The notes beneath the pieces are model-generated. The model worked only from the letters and a program-made list of their open reading frames with translations, searched no databases and was not told where the DNA came from. Below, piece by piece: positions 23,846 to 36,125 of a stretch of 64,000 bases of DNA (position 1 is its first letter; each line of letters opens with the position of its first letter). Position numbers and translations under genes: made by a program. Origin of the DNA: Mesaphorura yosii (lineage: Eukaryota > Arthropoda > Collembola > Poduromorpha > Tullbergiidae); contig WIXG01000095.1 in NCBI GenBank assembly GCA_009869945.1, forward strand, positions 1-64,000. Direction: 5' to 3'.

Positions 23846-25619
23846 TGGTCTTTCCTTCTTGCAGTATTATTTTTCTAAAAAAATCTCCTTTTACCTCGCT
23901 TGGTCTTTCTCAGACCCGTATTCAGGCCTGGCTTGAGAAGGTCTCAGTCTCATGTTCATCGTCATCAGCGTCTCCTCTCCTATTAATCCACGCACTGTAT
24001 TGCGTTGAAGAGTTGGTTGCATTATTGCAGTTCAACTGCTGCAGTGTAAGCAAGCACTTGAGAGTGGTTGGTTACATTATGCATAATAAAATGTGTACAC
24101 AAGAAGAAACAATAACAAAACAAGACAGAAATGGTTACAACAACAATGAGTACATAAACTACAACTTAATAATGGAAATTATAGCGTGGCAGGCCAGGCG
24201 GGAGAAGAAAACATGCACTTGTTTCTGTGCGCTTTGGAGTGGAGTGGATTGAGATTTATTTACTGAACTGAACTCATATCTGAATTACTCTGAAGCCAAC
24301 AGTCAGCAGTTTGTTTCAGTTGACTTAACCCTTTCGTAGCTGTAGCTCCTTCGTAGGCGTATTGAGAATGAATTTTCTTCACAATTTGTGCCTGCTTGCA
24401 CTTGCACGCTAGCAGGAAGGAAATGAACCGTAGTTCATTATGTTCCTTCAAATTACAAATGAGTTCTATTCTTGCGAGGTGAAGTGACTACGAAAGCTGT
24501 TCACTAATTGCCTGCCCTCTATTTTGACTTGAGCAAGATATCAAAGGTACGACATGACACGGAGACCAGACTAAAATAACCACTGAAACTATTGAAACAA
24601 TGTCCAATTAAATTCCAATGCCTGATGTAATTACAGCTTTCAACTTGCGAGATACGAGACCTATTAATTTCGAGAGGGCCGCACTGTGTCTGCCTGCTAA
24701 TAATTGATCATCGCCCTGAATCTCTCATCCGTATATTTTGAACTGGATTTTCAAAATTGCGCTGCGCTGATTGCAATAGAATGGAAAGCGGAAGGTAGAA
24801 TTACACAATTTCTGGTCAAGCGCAAGCGTTTGAATGAATCAGCTTGAATATCAAAGATAAAAGGGAACAACTCAGCGTCTGCTTAGTCAATTAGTTACAT
24901 TCCGTCTATGATTCTATTCTTAGCAAACTAAAGCACCTCAAATCTGCCCCTGTAAAGTCTGCTCTGAAGTGTGGATTTCCAATTGCATCAAATTCCAAGT
25001 ACTTCGACCTTGTATGTGTATGCGGATATCTGCGCCGCGGTTGGAAGTCAGCGGTTTCAATTAACAATGAAAATAGTTTCTTTTAATCGATGTCACATGA
25101 AGTGGAAAATTAGTCGAAGCACATGTTTTAGTGCGACTTGCGGCCAGTGCCAATGCCATTGCCAACTGTGAACTGCCAAGAAGCCACAAGATACAAAGTG
25201 ATTAAGCAGGCCGGGCCGCGTGCATTTTTCGGTGCGAAGATGTTGGCAAACAAACGCAAAACATATCAGTTGACTTCATAACTCGTTCAAAGTAAAGAGT
25301 GCGGCGCTCCAGCAATAAATTGGCTTTGTAGTGCTTATAGTTAATAAGAAAACCATCCTCCAGGGTTTATTATTACAATTTTTGGCAATGCTTAGTGCAA
25401 TTTTGCATTTACGTAAACGCCTTCGTCGTAACACGAACAAAAGAGAAAGAGAAGCTATTTCTAGCACCAACACAAACACGCGGTCTTCAGCCAAATTATT
25501 ATAGTTGATAGATATGAAGACGAGGATGAACATAAGAGACGACGTAAATGTGTAGCATAGATCATTTGCTTATCGGCCCCATTCAAGTGTCAAGCTACAA
25601 AGGAAATATTTTGGCCAGC

Positions 25620-25664
25620 TGACTGACTTGACTTGACTTGCCGCTTGGCTTGCCGCTTGGCTTG
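25620..25664. repeat. Short tandem repeats (GACTT and 12-bp units)
   Basis: A GACTT/ACTTG run is followed by two copies of a 12-bp unit CGCTTGGCTTGC and a partial third. It is a minor microsatellite-like patch in the gene-poor region. Confidence 0.6.
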
Positions 25665-27646
25665 CCTGCTTCTGTCGTGCTTCTGTCTTGTCAAGACGCG
25701 ACAGAACGCAACGCTAATATTATTACGTAAAACGTAAGTAAATCTGTAAATCACTTGTCGACCTCTGTGGCATGGCTGCACGGCAGTCTAAAATAGATCT
25801 AAGAAAGTGCTTCACGACATAACCAGCTCTTGACAGTCCTGGCCAGGCCACAACCGTAACCATAATCACATCGTCGAGGACAAACACAAAAAAGGTAAGC
25901 GATCCAGATTCTAAAATTAGCTGGCTCGGTCGATTGTCAACAGACCACTGATAACTAATGAGTTCGCTCTCATTACAATACAACACAGCCATCAGTCATG
26001 GCTGAGAGCAAGTGAAAGGCAAGCAGTTTAAGAGTGGTTGGTCAGCTTAGTCCCCAAAACTTCTAGTGTACTGCGTCCACTGGACATAAACTCAGTGATT
26101 CAGGAGCGTGGTGGCAATGATGGACTGGGTTGGAGTGTTTAATGCGTACGCGGACTCTGGAAAGCAAAGATCAGGAAATGGTAGCGTAAAAGGTACGTGA
26201 TCGCGATCGAGATTCCAGTTTCCATTAACTGCTTGGTCAAAGCTTTTAGGGTAAATATGGTTTGGGTCCATCAGCCTCCTCAGCTCTCAGTGCTCTTTGA
26301 TCAAAGTCAGACTATATCGCCACTGCACTGCCATTGTCGATTTCCACTTAGCCTTTAGCCCGTAAATCCATTAGCGTTTGTTTTATGTTGAGATACTTAA
26401 TTGAATTCAGGTGAATGAATTAGCTTACTTTCACGGGCATATGTTTGTTTATGTTGGCATTACGAAGTCCGAAAAGCCAGACTCCAAAACTCCTGTTCCA
26501 AACTGCTGTAACATATGCTTTCTCTTTTCTTTGTTCTTTCCCATCTCAGTCAAACTCACATGCTTCAGGGTAACTAATCATCATAAATATTTTATTAGCC
26601 ATGATTGGCAATTACACACTGCAGTGTAGACTTGGACCGGGCGGGCCTGAATAATTAATTAACTTCGTTTGAAGTTTATAATCAAATGCGTGTTCGGTTC
26701 GTGTTAACCAGCCGCTAACTTACGTACTTACGAGTTACGACTTTTGCCTTGAAGCAGTCTGAAACGGAGTAGAAAGTTAATAACAAGTTTGCGCGGCATA
26801 AATAATTAACGTTGATCATAAATGTTAATCTCGCCAGAAGGATTTTATGATTGCTTGTTCTCCTCTAAAAATAGGTAGGAACCTGCGCAGTTTAATAATT
26901 TACGATAATCCGGTACGGACTGCAAGGAATTCTGCGAATTTACTACAAGCAGGGCACGGCAGGCAGGCTTCAGGGTCTCGGTCTTGAGTTTTCCGCTTCC
27001 CTGCTGATGCATAATTAAAAATTCGCATTCACGACGTAATTGTGACCCAGGAATTATGTTTCACGTGCTCGAGGCGGATTGTCGTACAACACGCAATGTA
27101 CACGCTTCGGCTCATTTTCACCGATATCTGATATGAATGAATTTGTTTAAGCAGGCACTTAATTCAATGGCAAAACAAATCTTAAAAGATCCAGGTGGGC
27201 ACGAATTGCGTGCCGCGTGAATTGATCAAAGGGAAAGCTCGAATTCCAAGTACAACTGCTTTCACTAATCGCATGTCGCATGTATCGCATGATTCCGACT
27301 CTGTAATAGTAATGGATGTACTGATGGCATGACGCAATGGTTCGGCTGGCTGCTCCTCGACTGCTCGACTCCATGTCATAAATTTCAGCATGTGCTCGGA
27401 AATTTCGTCATACTTAGTCATGCATCAAAAGACTTCCTGCTCCCAAATTTTCATATCGCATGCCTGGAAACGTGTAATCAACGCACACTGGGTACAGTGT
27501 AGTGCTTGTAGTATGTAATTTAGTTCACCGAGATTCTGTTTTGTATGCTCTATGAACTTTTACTTTTCTACCCGAAATTCGATCGCTTTTTGTATCAACC
27601 TATTGACTACTATTATTAAATTGTACAACCTGTCATTATTTCCCAG

Positions 27647-30600
27647 ATAAAGCAAGTGCCCTAAAGCGGAGCAGCAGCGCTAAGACTGAACACAGGAAAA
27701 CACCTGCTGGCGCTGGTGTCGGGAGACCTTTGCCCAAATCAGCGTCCGCAGCTTGTGTCACAGCCTCTTCATCAAAACTGACGACACAGAGATCGGCTTC
27801 GGTGCTTTCATCGACAGAGAACAATGAGACCCGAGATGGCATTTATAGATATGAACTGTCGAAACCCGTCCGTCCCCACCGCCAGGATTACCGCGGCTCT
27901 TCCTCATCTGATCACCGAGTTTCGGCGTGCTCAACAAACGCTCAAGATTGTAACGCGGAAGTGAAGCAAGACCGAGATAAGGAGTGCAAAGAGACCAACA
28001 TATTCGTGCAAATCAAACGTAATCTTATCAATTCACTGATTCTTGGAATCACGAAGCAACCACAATCGTCCAAGAGTTCACATTCACGAAGAGACTCAAG
28101 ATCATCATCACAACGAGAATGCATTCAGATCAAAGCTGATGGTGAAGCTGCTCCTGCGACGGCGTCAGCGACGGAAGCAGAAACTGTGAACTTGAGCCAA
28201 AATTTGCGGAACGACACTGGCACCGACTTCCTTGTAAGTAATCTGCATCTGCCGCATCAAACACGGCATTTCCCTATTAATCTAAATCTTGGCTTCGGCT
28301 CGAAGATAATTTATTACGAGATGAGAAAATTCCTTTCGCTATCACTTTCTTGCTTTACTTTATTTTATTTTCATGCCGAAGTTACGTCGTTGATAAAATA
28401 AACTAAAGCTCGTTTGCTTGGGTTAAATTCCAAGTCGTCACGCTGTGCGTGTGTTGTGAAGCGACAGCTTCTAGTACAAAGTCTAGAATGCGCGTCCGGC
28501 CTGGCTCTTAACGTAGCGTGCAATCTCTGCCTAGATTCCTGAGCCTGATCGAGTCTCTAGTTTTAGCATTGTTCCAGCCTGCAACAAACGCTTGAGCTTG
28601 ACTTGGCTCGTGAGGTTCAGATATCTTGTCGCGTTTCACTTAATAAATGAGTTCATTTCATGTTTAAGCGTGGTAAGGTTCTGAACAGTACCCGGGTGCT
28701 TTGGTGCTCCTGCTTTAGTCAAAGCTGCTTAGATTTAGCATCTATCGCTATTGCTATTGCTAGCATAAACAATAGCTCGGGAATTTAAATTCAAAGTCTG
28801 GTCTCGGAAAGTCAGATTCTTTGTTCTTTTCTCGTAATCACAATTTACAAATTGACAACGAATAGAGCGTCATGCCATTTACAGGCAGATTTAAGATTTT
28901 CTCAGCTTATCTTATAATTGCTAGGACGCGACTTCGGCTCAAGTGAATGAGACAGAAATCTTCATTTGCACTTGCTCCCTCATCGAAGACGAAGACATCG
29001 ACAACGAAGATACGCCTGGAACGATGCCCAGAAATTCAAACCATTACGTTCATCCCAGCCGAGGTCAATTACCACCGGCTTCGACAACGACCAATTCGCA
29101 GTCGCAATCTCGGTACTCCAACACGAGGTGCAAAGTCCACTTTCAATCCAATGGGCGAAAGCACGATTCGTTGAAGGGTCTGCAAGCTAAAGACTTCAAC
29201 CAAAATAATAGCGGCAACAAGAATGATTTGTACCGCCAACAAAATGGGTCGGGATCGGGAGACACGCTTGGGAAGCAGCAGCAGGAAACAACAAGCTCGT
29301 CGTCGTCAGCGGCATCAGGACCACGTCTTCCGCCAATTCAACAAAAGAAGGAATTTATTCCACACTTCGTGCTGCTGGACGCGTGCAAGTCTGTGAATGA
29401 GAAGAAAATCATTGAGCTTGTGAAGAAACTAGCAATACTTCCGTCTGACGAAGTCTCGCCAATTGCCAACTTTCAAGACCAAGCAGGAAGGGTAAGTTCA
29501 GAGGAATGACGAGGACTAAGCGCAATTAGTTGAAGCCCCACAAGTCTTTCCTCTCTTTCCATCCATTTCTGGCATTGGCATTGGCTTTTTTCCACGTGCG
29601 CGTGTCGCACAATGTTGGAAAAATCTCGTTCGCACCCGTCGATAGAATTTTGTGTGCTTGTCAACTCTGAGAAATGATGAGGCGACACGCTTTAATTTAA
29701 GGCAATCGTCGTTAAAATGAGGGAATCGTCTTTTTACTGCATACACGACACACGCGTTGGTGTCAATGTCAAAGAGACCGATGTTTTAATTTCATCTCCT
29801 GTTGCCTTCCTCACTGGCGAATGCTGAGTTGCAGGCTTTCATTTTACGACTGCTACGATTAATTGCGTTACAAGACTGTACATTTGAAGCAAGCCGGTCT
29901 GCTCAGGAAGGAGACCGGATTCACGTGCCATGACCTCCATATGTGTGTGGAAATTGTGGACATAAAATTAATGGGTGTCGGAGCTCTGAGCGTTGGCTGA
30001 TAAGAATTAAGTGCCAGTCTTGCATCCTGTCCCATTATTCAACCTATTTATAGCACTCAATCTCATCCCACGCAGGCGCATTCTCTGATGTCTAATGTCA
30101 CAAATTTCACACAGCAAAGGAGCAAATTGCCTAAGACCACCCGATTCAATGAATAAATTAACGAATCATTCTCAATCAAGTCAGTCCCGTTGATGACAAT
30201 GGCGGTTGGAGGAATAATTAAGCGGCTACTGTCGCAAGAAGAAAACCACGTTACTCAAGAAACTCAAGCTGTTAGCTACTTCATACTGGGTACACGCGGA
30301 GGATGAGAGGACTTTCATCTTTGTACTCTAATCTTCTCCTTTCTTTGCTCACTTAATTGGAATATGAATTAAGAGCATATGACATTATGGCCGAGATTAT
30401 GACCGCTCATTGCTGATTAATGTTCCCGTACTTTTATGGTAATCAGCAATTACTCAGAAAGTGCGAAAGCTGTGCAAATTAACGGCAGTCATTTCTCTTG
30501 CAATAATCGGTCAAGATTTCGTGTAGATTACCAGTTCTTGGTAAAAACCCAACTTCGAAGTCTTGGATCTTCTAAAGATTGTGCTTATCTTGATTTTTCT

Positions 30601-33600
30601 TGGAACAAGAGCCAAGCGCGGGCATATTTCCTTGTGCCGTTCCAAGCTTATACGAATTCTGAAAATTTCGTGCATAACAAATCGCCACAACAAACTCTTC
30701 TTATAGTAGGAAAGGTTAAGGTCGTATCCACGTATTGTGGTTCCAGTGCCTGGTATTTTTTGCCTCACCTTACGCGTATTTTTCTCCATAAATCTCTTTC
30801 GCCTCGCGAACATTTTTGTGAAATGCCATAACATATTCATAATACAGTATTATAAACGCCTTTGTTGTGGAATTCGAGCACAATGCGACGGACGTTTATC
30901 AGGGTTTTTAATCAGAGCTCCGGAAGTTGAACTTTTCTTTATGTATTTGTGTTGTGCTGTGTACAATATTTGTATTGTGTGACACATAAACCGCACCACA
31001 AGCCAGGGCAGGAACAGGAATTCAAGCCCATTCTACATTACAATTAATAAACCTACACAATAACCAATAAAAATAGCGTGAAAGAAGTTCAACACAAGGC
31101 AGGTCGAGTAGAAGGGAGAAATAAACTTTGCTTTTAACAAATATTGCGACTTGGGGCTTTCACCACGTCGTGCATGACAAAAGCATGCTACTCGTGCCGT
31201 AGTTGGTTGTGGCATGGCAAACGGCAAGGTAATCTTCTGAATTATGTTGATTTTGATTTCGGATGCGATCAAGGCCAAGTTGAGGCTTCATCATAATGTC
31301 AAGCTGTCAAAGTCAATCACTAAACAAAACACGGGCAGGGCGCGTCTGGTGCGAATGCAAGTAATTTTAGTGGTTGAGGTGATGGGACGGTTAGCCGCAC
31401 GATCGCACGAAACAACGGAATTTGATTTTGTGGCCTTGACATGGCTTTTACTCACTGACTGGTTGACTTTTGGCATTTGTTCTGATTCTGGTTTAGGTTT
31501 GGGGTAGGAATTTACTGGAACTGGATACTCGACTTGATTTGGCTTACACATACGGGTTTTCGAATTCATGACATTTATTTAATTAAACGTCTTGTTTTGT
31601 GGTTAACATTTATTGCTTAGAACTTGTACTTAATTAGTTTATTAGACATTGTAAACCTACTAACCGAGTTTTACTAGACGAACGTGAAGTTTTTGACTTG
31701 CAACTTAATTTTCGATTTGTCGGATGAAAGACATCTGGAAGTGAGTTTTGTTGAAAAGCTTAGGGCGGCAAAAAGCTAATGGCAAAAAGAGCAGCGACAG
31801 GCGACAAGGTTTAATGAAACGATGAATTGCGTGGCTCTACGATTCGTGACCTTTTACTCTGCTGCATGGCCAAGGCAGAAGCACAAAGCACCCACGACCC
31901 GTCGACCCGCGCCTGACTTTGAGTTTTTGCCCGTTGAAGGGGTTGCATGTCCAAATACATCAACAACCAGACTTAGTGTAGAAAAGAGCAATGATAATTT
32001 GCATGTGAGCAGAAATGAAAATGACAAATGTGGGTACATTAGTCTAAATATTTTTGTTCCTTCTGCTTTTGCTTAAAATAATGGCCCGATCCGACGTGGA
32101 AATGTCGGGTATCGATTTTAGGCGCTGGTGAGATTTCACCATTTCGCCTTCGCTCCACGTTCAAGCCTGCACGTCAACAAGGCGCCTGCCTTTCACGGCC
32201 GGTGGTATTGTATTTTTATTAGCGAAAGAGCACTTAATTGTTTCACTCGCTTTATCCATATGCTTTCTAAGCCCGTGTTGGCTATTAAACAAAGTGCAGA
32301 CTTAGGCACGGGCATTAGGCTAATGATAATGACAATGGATGTATTAAGCATATTTTTGAGAACAATATGCCACCGTTCGTATCGTTGCTGGACAATGAAT
32401 GGAACCAGTGCGTGCCGTATGCTTTCACCATCGGCAACGCGTGAGGCGTGAATGAGCTGAGAATAACACATCGCCTTTGATCAGTATGTTTACTGCTGGA
32501 ACACAAAACATGATGGACAATGGAGCATTTAAGTTGAAGGCTCGAATCATCCTAAAATAGAAGCAGTCTGGAAGAAGAATTGACACCATAAGGTTCTGTG
32601 AACCATAAGGTTCTGTGAACTTGGTACCAGGCTGAGGCGCTCTGGAAATTTTTTAATGTTGAGTTTAATGCTGAATAAAATATGACAGGCATCAGTCCAA
32701 GCAGAATTTACACGTACGATGTTGCAAACGAACAGATCGTGTGTGCTGTAAATGTAACAAATGACCACAGTAGGACATCGACGCCTCTCATCAATGGATA
32801 TCTTGTTTTCCTCTCTCACCTGTAGCGATGTGTAATTCATAATGCGCGTCAGACTCACGTTTCATCGGCTTTGGCCATGGCACAATTTCTATGAAGACCG
32901 GGCCGTATATGCTGCCAAAACATGGAAAGACGGACCTCATGTTGTCAAAAGTGAAAGCAGTGCCAAAGGCGCGGCAGTGGATGTCGATCATATTTCGTTA
33001 TTTATAGAAGAGTTTCACGTTTCATTTTGCAAAGAAAGAGGTCTAAAAAGAATTCTTCTGGTTTTATTTGCAGACACCTTTGAGTTACACGTGCTCAGCT
33101 GGAAATGTCCTGATGGTGGAAGAATTAAGTAAATTGAGGCGGCTTGATCCGAATTTAGCTGACACGGAAGGCAACACACCGCTGCATTATGCGGCCCAAG
33201 CTGGTAATGACAAGTTATAACTCACTTCTTGATTCATATGCACTGTCCTTGTCCTTTAATTAATTAAATTGACTCTTCTTTGAAACTCCACGCTTAAGGT
33301 TACTCGGAAGTTGTTGATTTACTGCTCTCACGCTTCAACGGAGTTGTGGACTTGAATTGTAGAAATTCAATCGGGCTCACTCCGCTGATGAAGGCTGCGC
33401 TTCAAGGTCGTACGCGGTGCACTAAAAGTTTAATCACTTCGGGTAAGTGTAATGCTTCGACGCTCATAAGTAATAGTTAATTTGCTAAATAAATATTCAT
33501 AATAATAATGACTTTAGGAGCCAATCCGTATTTACGCGACTGTACGCGCCAGCTGACAGCGGAAGGATGGGCGAGGCTTTGTGGACGCCACATTTGTGCT

Positions 33601-34137
33601 GAAGTTATTGTTCGCAGTTCAAAAGACTACTTCCGTGGTCCGAAGAGTCCTTCAGATTCCAACTTTTTGAACTACCAGAATGGCAACTCTGGAATGCACG
33701 TAAGAATTTGACCTTGAACCGAGTCAGCTGCGGTTCCAAGTATTCGCTGGAGTTTGACTATGCTTTTATTGTAATATCAGCAAAGCAAAAGTAATATGGA
33801 GCTCAAGCGAATGAATTCGGATGAGTCACCGTATTACCATCTTTACACGGCGCGTAATGCCATTTCTGGTGTCTCATGGCTTAAGAATAAGGTGAAGAAG
33901 GCAATCAGCGGCGGCGGCAGCACATCTGCCCTGAATGCCAACGCAGGCCCGGAATCATTTCGACCGAGCCCAGGAACATATGCACTCGTTACCAACTTGA
34001 GCAACGCCACAATCTGCGCAAGCAGTCTTCTTTTGCCCTCAATCAAGCCGCTACTGGACGACAGACAAAAGCAGATTCCAAAGCCATTACGTAAAATGCA
34101 CATCCCATCCGTTCAAGTGACACCCGTCAGAAGATAA
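27647..34137 (+). CDS. ANKRD33-like ankyrin-repeat protein (5' end not found)
   Basis: Six exons join in phase: 27647-28233, 28925-29491, 33074-33203, 33299-33442, 33518-33699 and 33781-34137. The first opens at a good acceptor in phase 1, so at least one upstream exon holds the start. The N-terminal half is Ser/Gln-rich and disordered. Ankyrin repeats follow: HFVLLDACKSVNEKKIIELV, TPLSYTCSAGNVLMVEEL, GNTPLHYAAQAGYSEVVDLL, GLTPLMKAALQGRTRCTKSL and a degenerate last repeat with AEGWARLCGRH. The phrase GLTPLMKAALQGR followed by a TA-E-WA-L-GR repeat is characteristic of the ANKRD33/33B group, known in vertebrate photoreceptors. The C-tail of about 130 aa is basic and Ser/Pro-rich. No enzymatic domain is visible, so the role is probably protein binding. 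The family assignment is from remembered motifs. The intron between exons 2 and 3 is 3.6 kb, unusually long for this window. Confidence 0.75.
28234..28924 (+). other. Intron of the ankyrin gene
   Basis: A 691-bp GT-AG intron (GTAAGT to TTGCTAG) between exons at 28233 and 28925. It contains one GGCCTGGC motif at 28498 and no other feature that I see. Confidence 0.7.
29492..33073 (+). other. Large intron of the ankyrin gene
   Basis: The intron is 3.6 kb, GTAAGT to TTTGCAG. It contains opposing ORFs at 30436-30831 (+) and 30511-30840 (-) without recognisable motifs, and a 17-bp tandem duplication at 32585-32618. No nested gene could be supported. Confidence 0.65.
32585..32618. repeat. 17-bp tandem duplication
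   Basis: Two perfect copies of ACCATAAGGTTCTGTGA lie in tandem inside the large intron of the ankyrin gene. Confidence 0.85.
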
Positions 34138-34714
34138 TTGCGGTGGAGTTGTAAATTGATTGATAAAAACCAGCGTCTAGCGTAAATTGAGCAGATGCGG
34201 CCAACGTTCGCGGCAACATGCCACAAAGCACGTCAACGATGACGAGACCAAGACGAAATTTACTACGTACTTTCTATTTATTAATTTATTTTCTGTGTGC
34301 TCTCAATTTGCCTCTTGCGTTTGCGTGTGCAATATTCATGAACGTTTGTGCTCTGCCTGCTTGAAAGCACGAAGTCAGATCGCAGTTGTGCTATAATTAT
34401 GAATTATACGAGATTAAGATTTACGCCTGTTTGACTTTTCGAACTTTGCGTGCGTGGGAGATGCCTCCATAAATTAAATCTTTGACATTTATCTTTTACG
34501 TATGTCAATTACTTACGACTTGAGACTTCATAACACTTTACTTTTCTATCACTGTAAAATACTAAGAAAATACGATAAGTTATTCTATTTAAGAAAATAA
34601 ATTCTATCTGTATGTTATTGCCAATGCAGGTCGTAACGCGGTATTTGATTTATTGTCTACTAAAAGAAAGCGAACTAGTGACAGAAATGCGGATCGTTAC
34701 TATAAATTAGGTGT
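34138..34714. other. Convergent intergenic region
   Basis: 3' flanks of the ankyrin gene (+) and a GPCR (-). A + strand AATAAA at 34596-34601 and a - strand AATAAA (TTTATT at 34649-34654) face each other about 50 bp apart, a compact tail-to-tail arrangement. Confidence 0.6.
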
Positions 34715-36125
34715 CTAAAAACAGTCTTCACTATTTGAAACAATTGACCGGTCACGTCTCACGTCATAGCCATCATCAGCATCCGGGTCGGGATCCTCCA
34801 CAGAAAGGCTCATGCTGTTGTTATTCCTACCGCTACTATGCGAAATCTTGTAACGGATTAGATTGAATGCTCCATTCTGGTGATGGCGACGATGATGATT
34901 GCGATGCGCGTAATGCACGTTGCTGTGATGTGGCCCTCGACCTCGTTTCACATGCAAATGAAACATGCGACACAGCAGCGTTCTGAACTTGCGTCCCATG
35001 ACGCAGTAGATTATAAAGTTCATTGACGAATTGGTGGTGACTGTGACTCGTCCAATTGTCAGCAGTATAAACAGCTGAAACTTGTGCTCGTTGTACAACT
35101 CCACTTGTTCGTCGTCTTTCCAGTTTGTTGGGTTCACTGCGCGCTCCCACACGCGGTAGATCGTCACTGGAGTGTAACAAATGCTAAACACTATCACAAT
35201 GCAGATCAGCATGTTTGTTGTGTTGGCGTTGGTGCTGGAGGTACGAAGCGATTGAACTTGCTTCTGCTGGCGGGCGACTTGCGAGGAACTAATTGACATT
35301 CGGGCTGTGGTCATCTTTAGACGAATTTTGCGAGCGGCTCTCATCTGAAAATTGAACAATGAGTACTAATTGCATGCTGCTAGTTCAATGTTCAAGCAGA
35401 TCCTTCATTACTTACCTTTGATATGATGATCAAATTGAGGACGATGAGGATGGTGAAAGGTATAAAGACATGGACGACCATATTTGCCCAAAACTCGTAG
35501 TACTCTTCAAACAGTTTGCTTTTACCAAACTCTGTTTGGTCTATTCCGTACGTGTTGGTCTCATTTTCCATAAGCTCCGTCTTAAATGCAAACATGTTTG
35601 GCAACGCGTAAATGGAAGAAAACAGAAGGATTACAATCGAGAGGTAGTTGGCTTGCTTCCAGGAACAGTAAGTTTTGGCGTAGAATGGATGACAAATTGC
35701 GATGTATCGCTCGATTGTAATTGAGACGGCGAAACAGAGACCAGCAGTTTGCGCTGAATATACAGCAAAGAAAAAGGCCTACGTTTAGGAATTATTCTTA
35801 ATTATTGGCGATTAATTGGCTTACCAAGTGAAGACGCATACCACCAGTAAGGTAAAGAGTAAGGCTGGAAATGTGTGACATAGTACGCGGTTGGATTCAA
35901 GTAGACCACGATGTAATAGATACCGACCATTTGAAACTGGCCGAGGATGAAGACCGTGTCACTAATTGTAAGTCCGAGCAGCAGTGAACTGACTGCCGAC
36001 CGCATTTCACGGTGGGTTAACACAAGTGCACTCAAAATGCTTCCAATTATCCCGAATACACACAAGATCGTGATGAGAAAGCCTTGGATGACAAGACTAG
36101 CCACCTCCAAATCTTCTGGCTCCAT
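34715..36125 (-). CDS. FMRFamide-receptor-like GPCR 1
   Basis: Class A neuropeptide receptor of the plasma membrane. Three exons join in phase: 36125-35825, 35753-35416 and 35344-34715, giving 422 aa. Seven hydrophobic segments can be traced, starting VIQGFLITILCVFGIIGSIL. TM3 reads AQTAGLCFAVSITIERYIAI, with ERY for the DRY motif. TM6 has ICYTPVTIY. TM7 has NSSMNFIIYC in place of NPxxY. AQT before TM3 and N(S/C)SxNFIIYC in TM7 fit the FMRFamide-receptor group as I know it. The cysteine usually found at the top of TM3 is absent. The cytoplasmic tail is His/Arg-rich, then acidic (DPDPDADDGYD). The ligand is inferred by family only. Its introns before AQT (phase 1) and after TM5 (phase 0) coincide with those of the GPCR at 42368. 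Confidence 0.8.

Larger units (their letters stand above)
14158..27646. other. Long gene-poor region between divergent genes
   Basis: About 13.5 kb separates the probable 5' end of patched (-) from the ankyrin gene (+). Open frames are short, start mostly at non-ATG codons and show no protein family. The longest, 23746-24252 (+, 168 codons) and 18791-19267 (-, 158 codons), look compositionally random. The 5' exon or exons of the ankyrin gene should lie somewhere in it. It contains a Gli/Ci site, paired hairpins near 23.8 kb, short tandem repeats near 25.6 kb and five copies of GGCCTGGC. It reads best as regulatory or intergenic DNA of two developmental genes. Confidence 0.5.

Noticed and set aside
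23746-24252. 168-codon + strand ORF.
   Set aside because: It includes the inverted-repeat hairpins and ends in low-complexity sequence. Composition is not protein-like.
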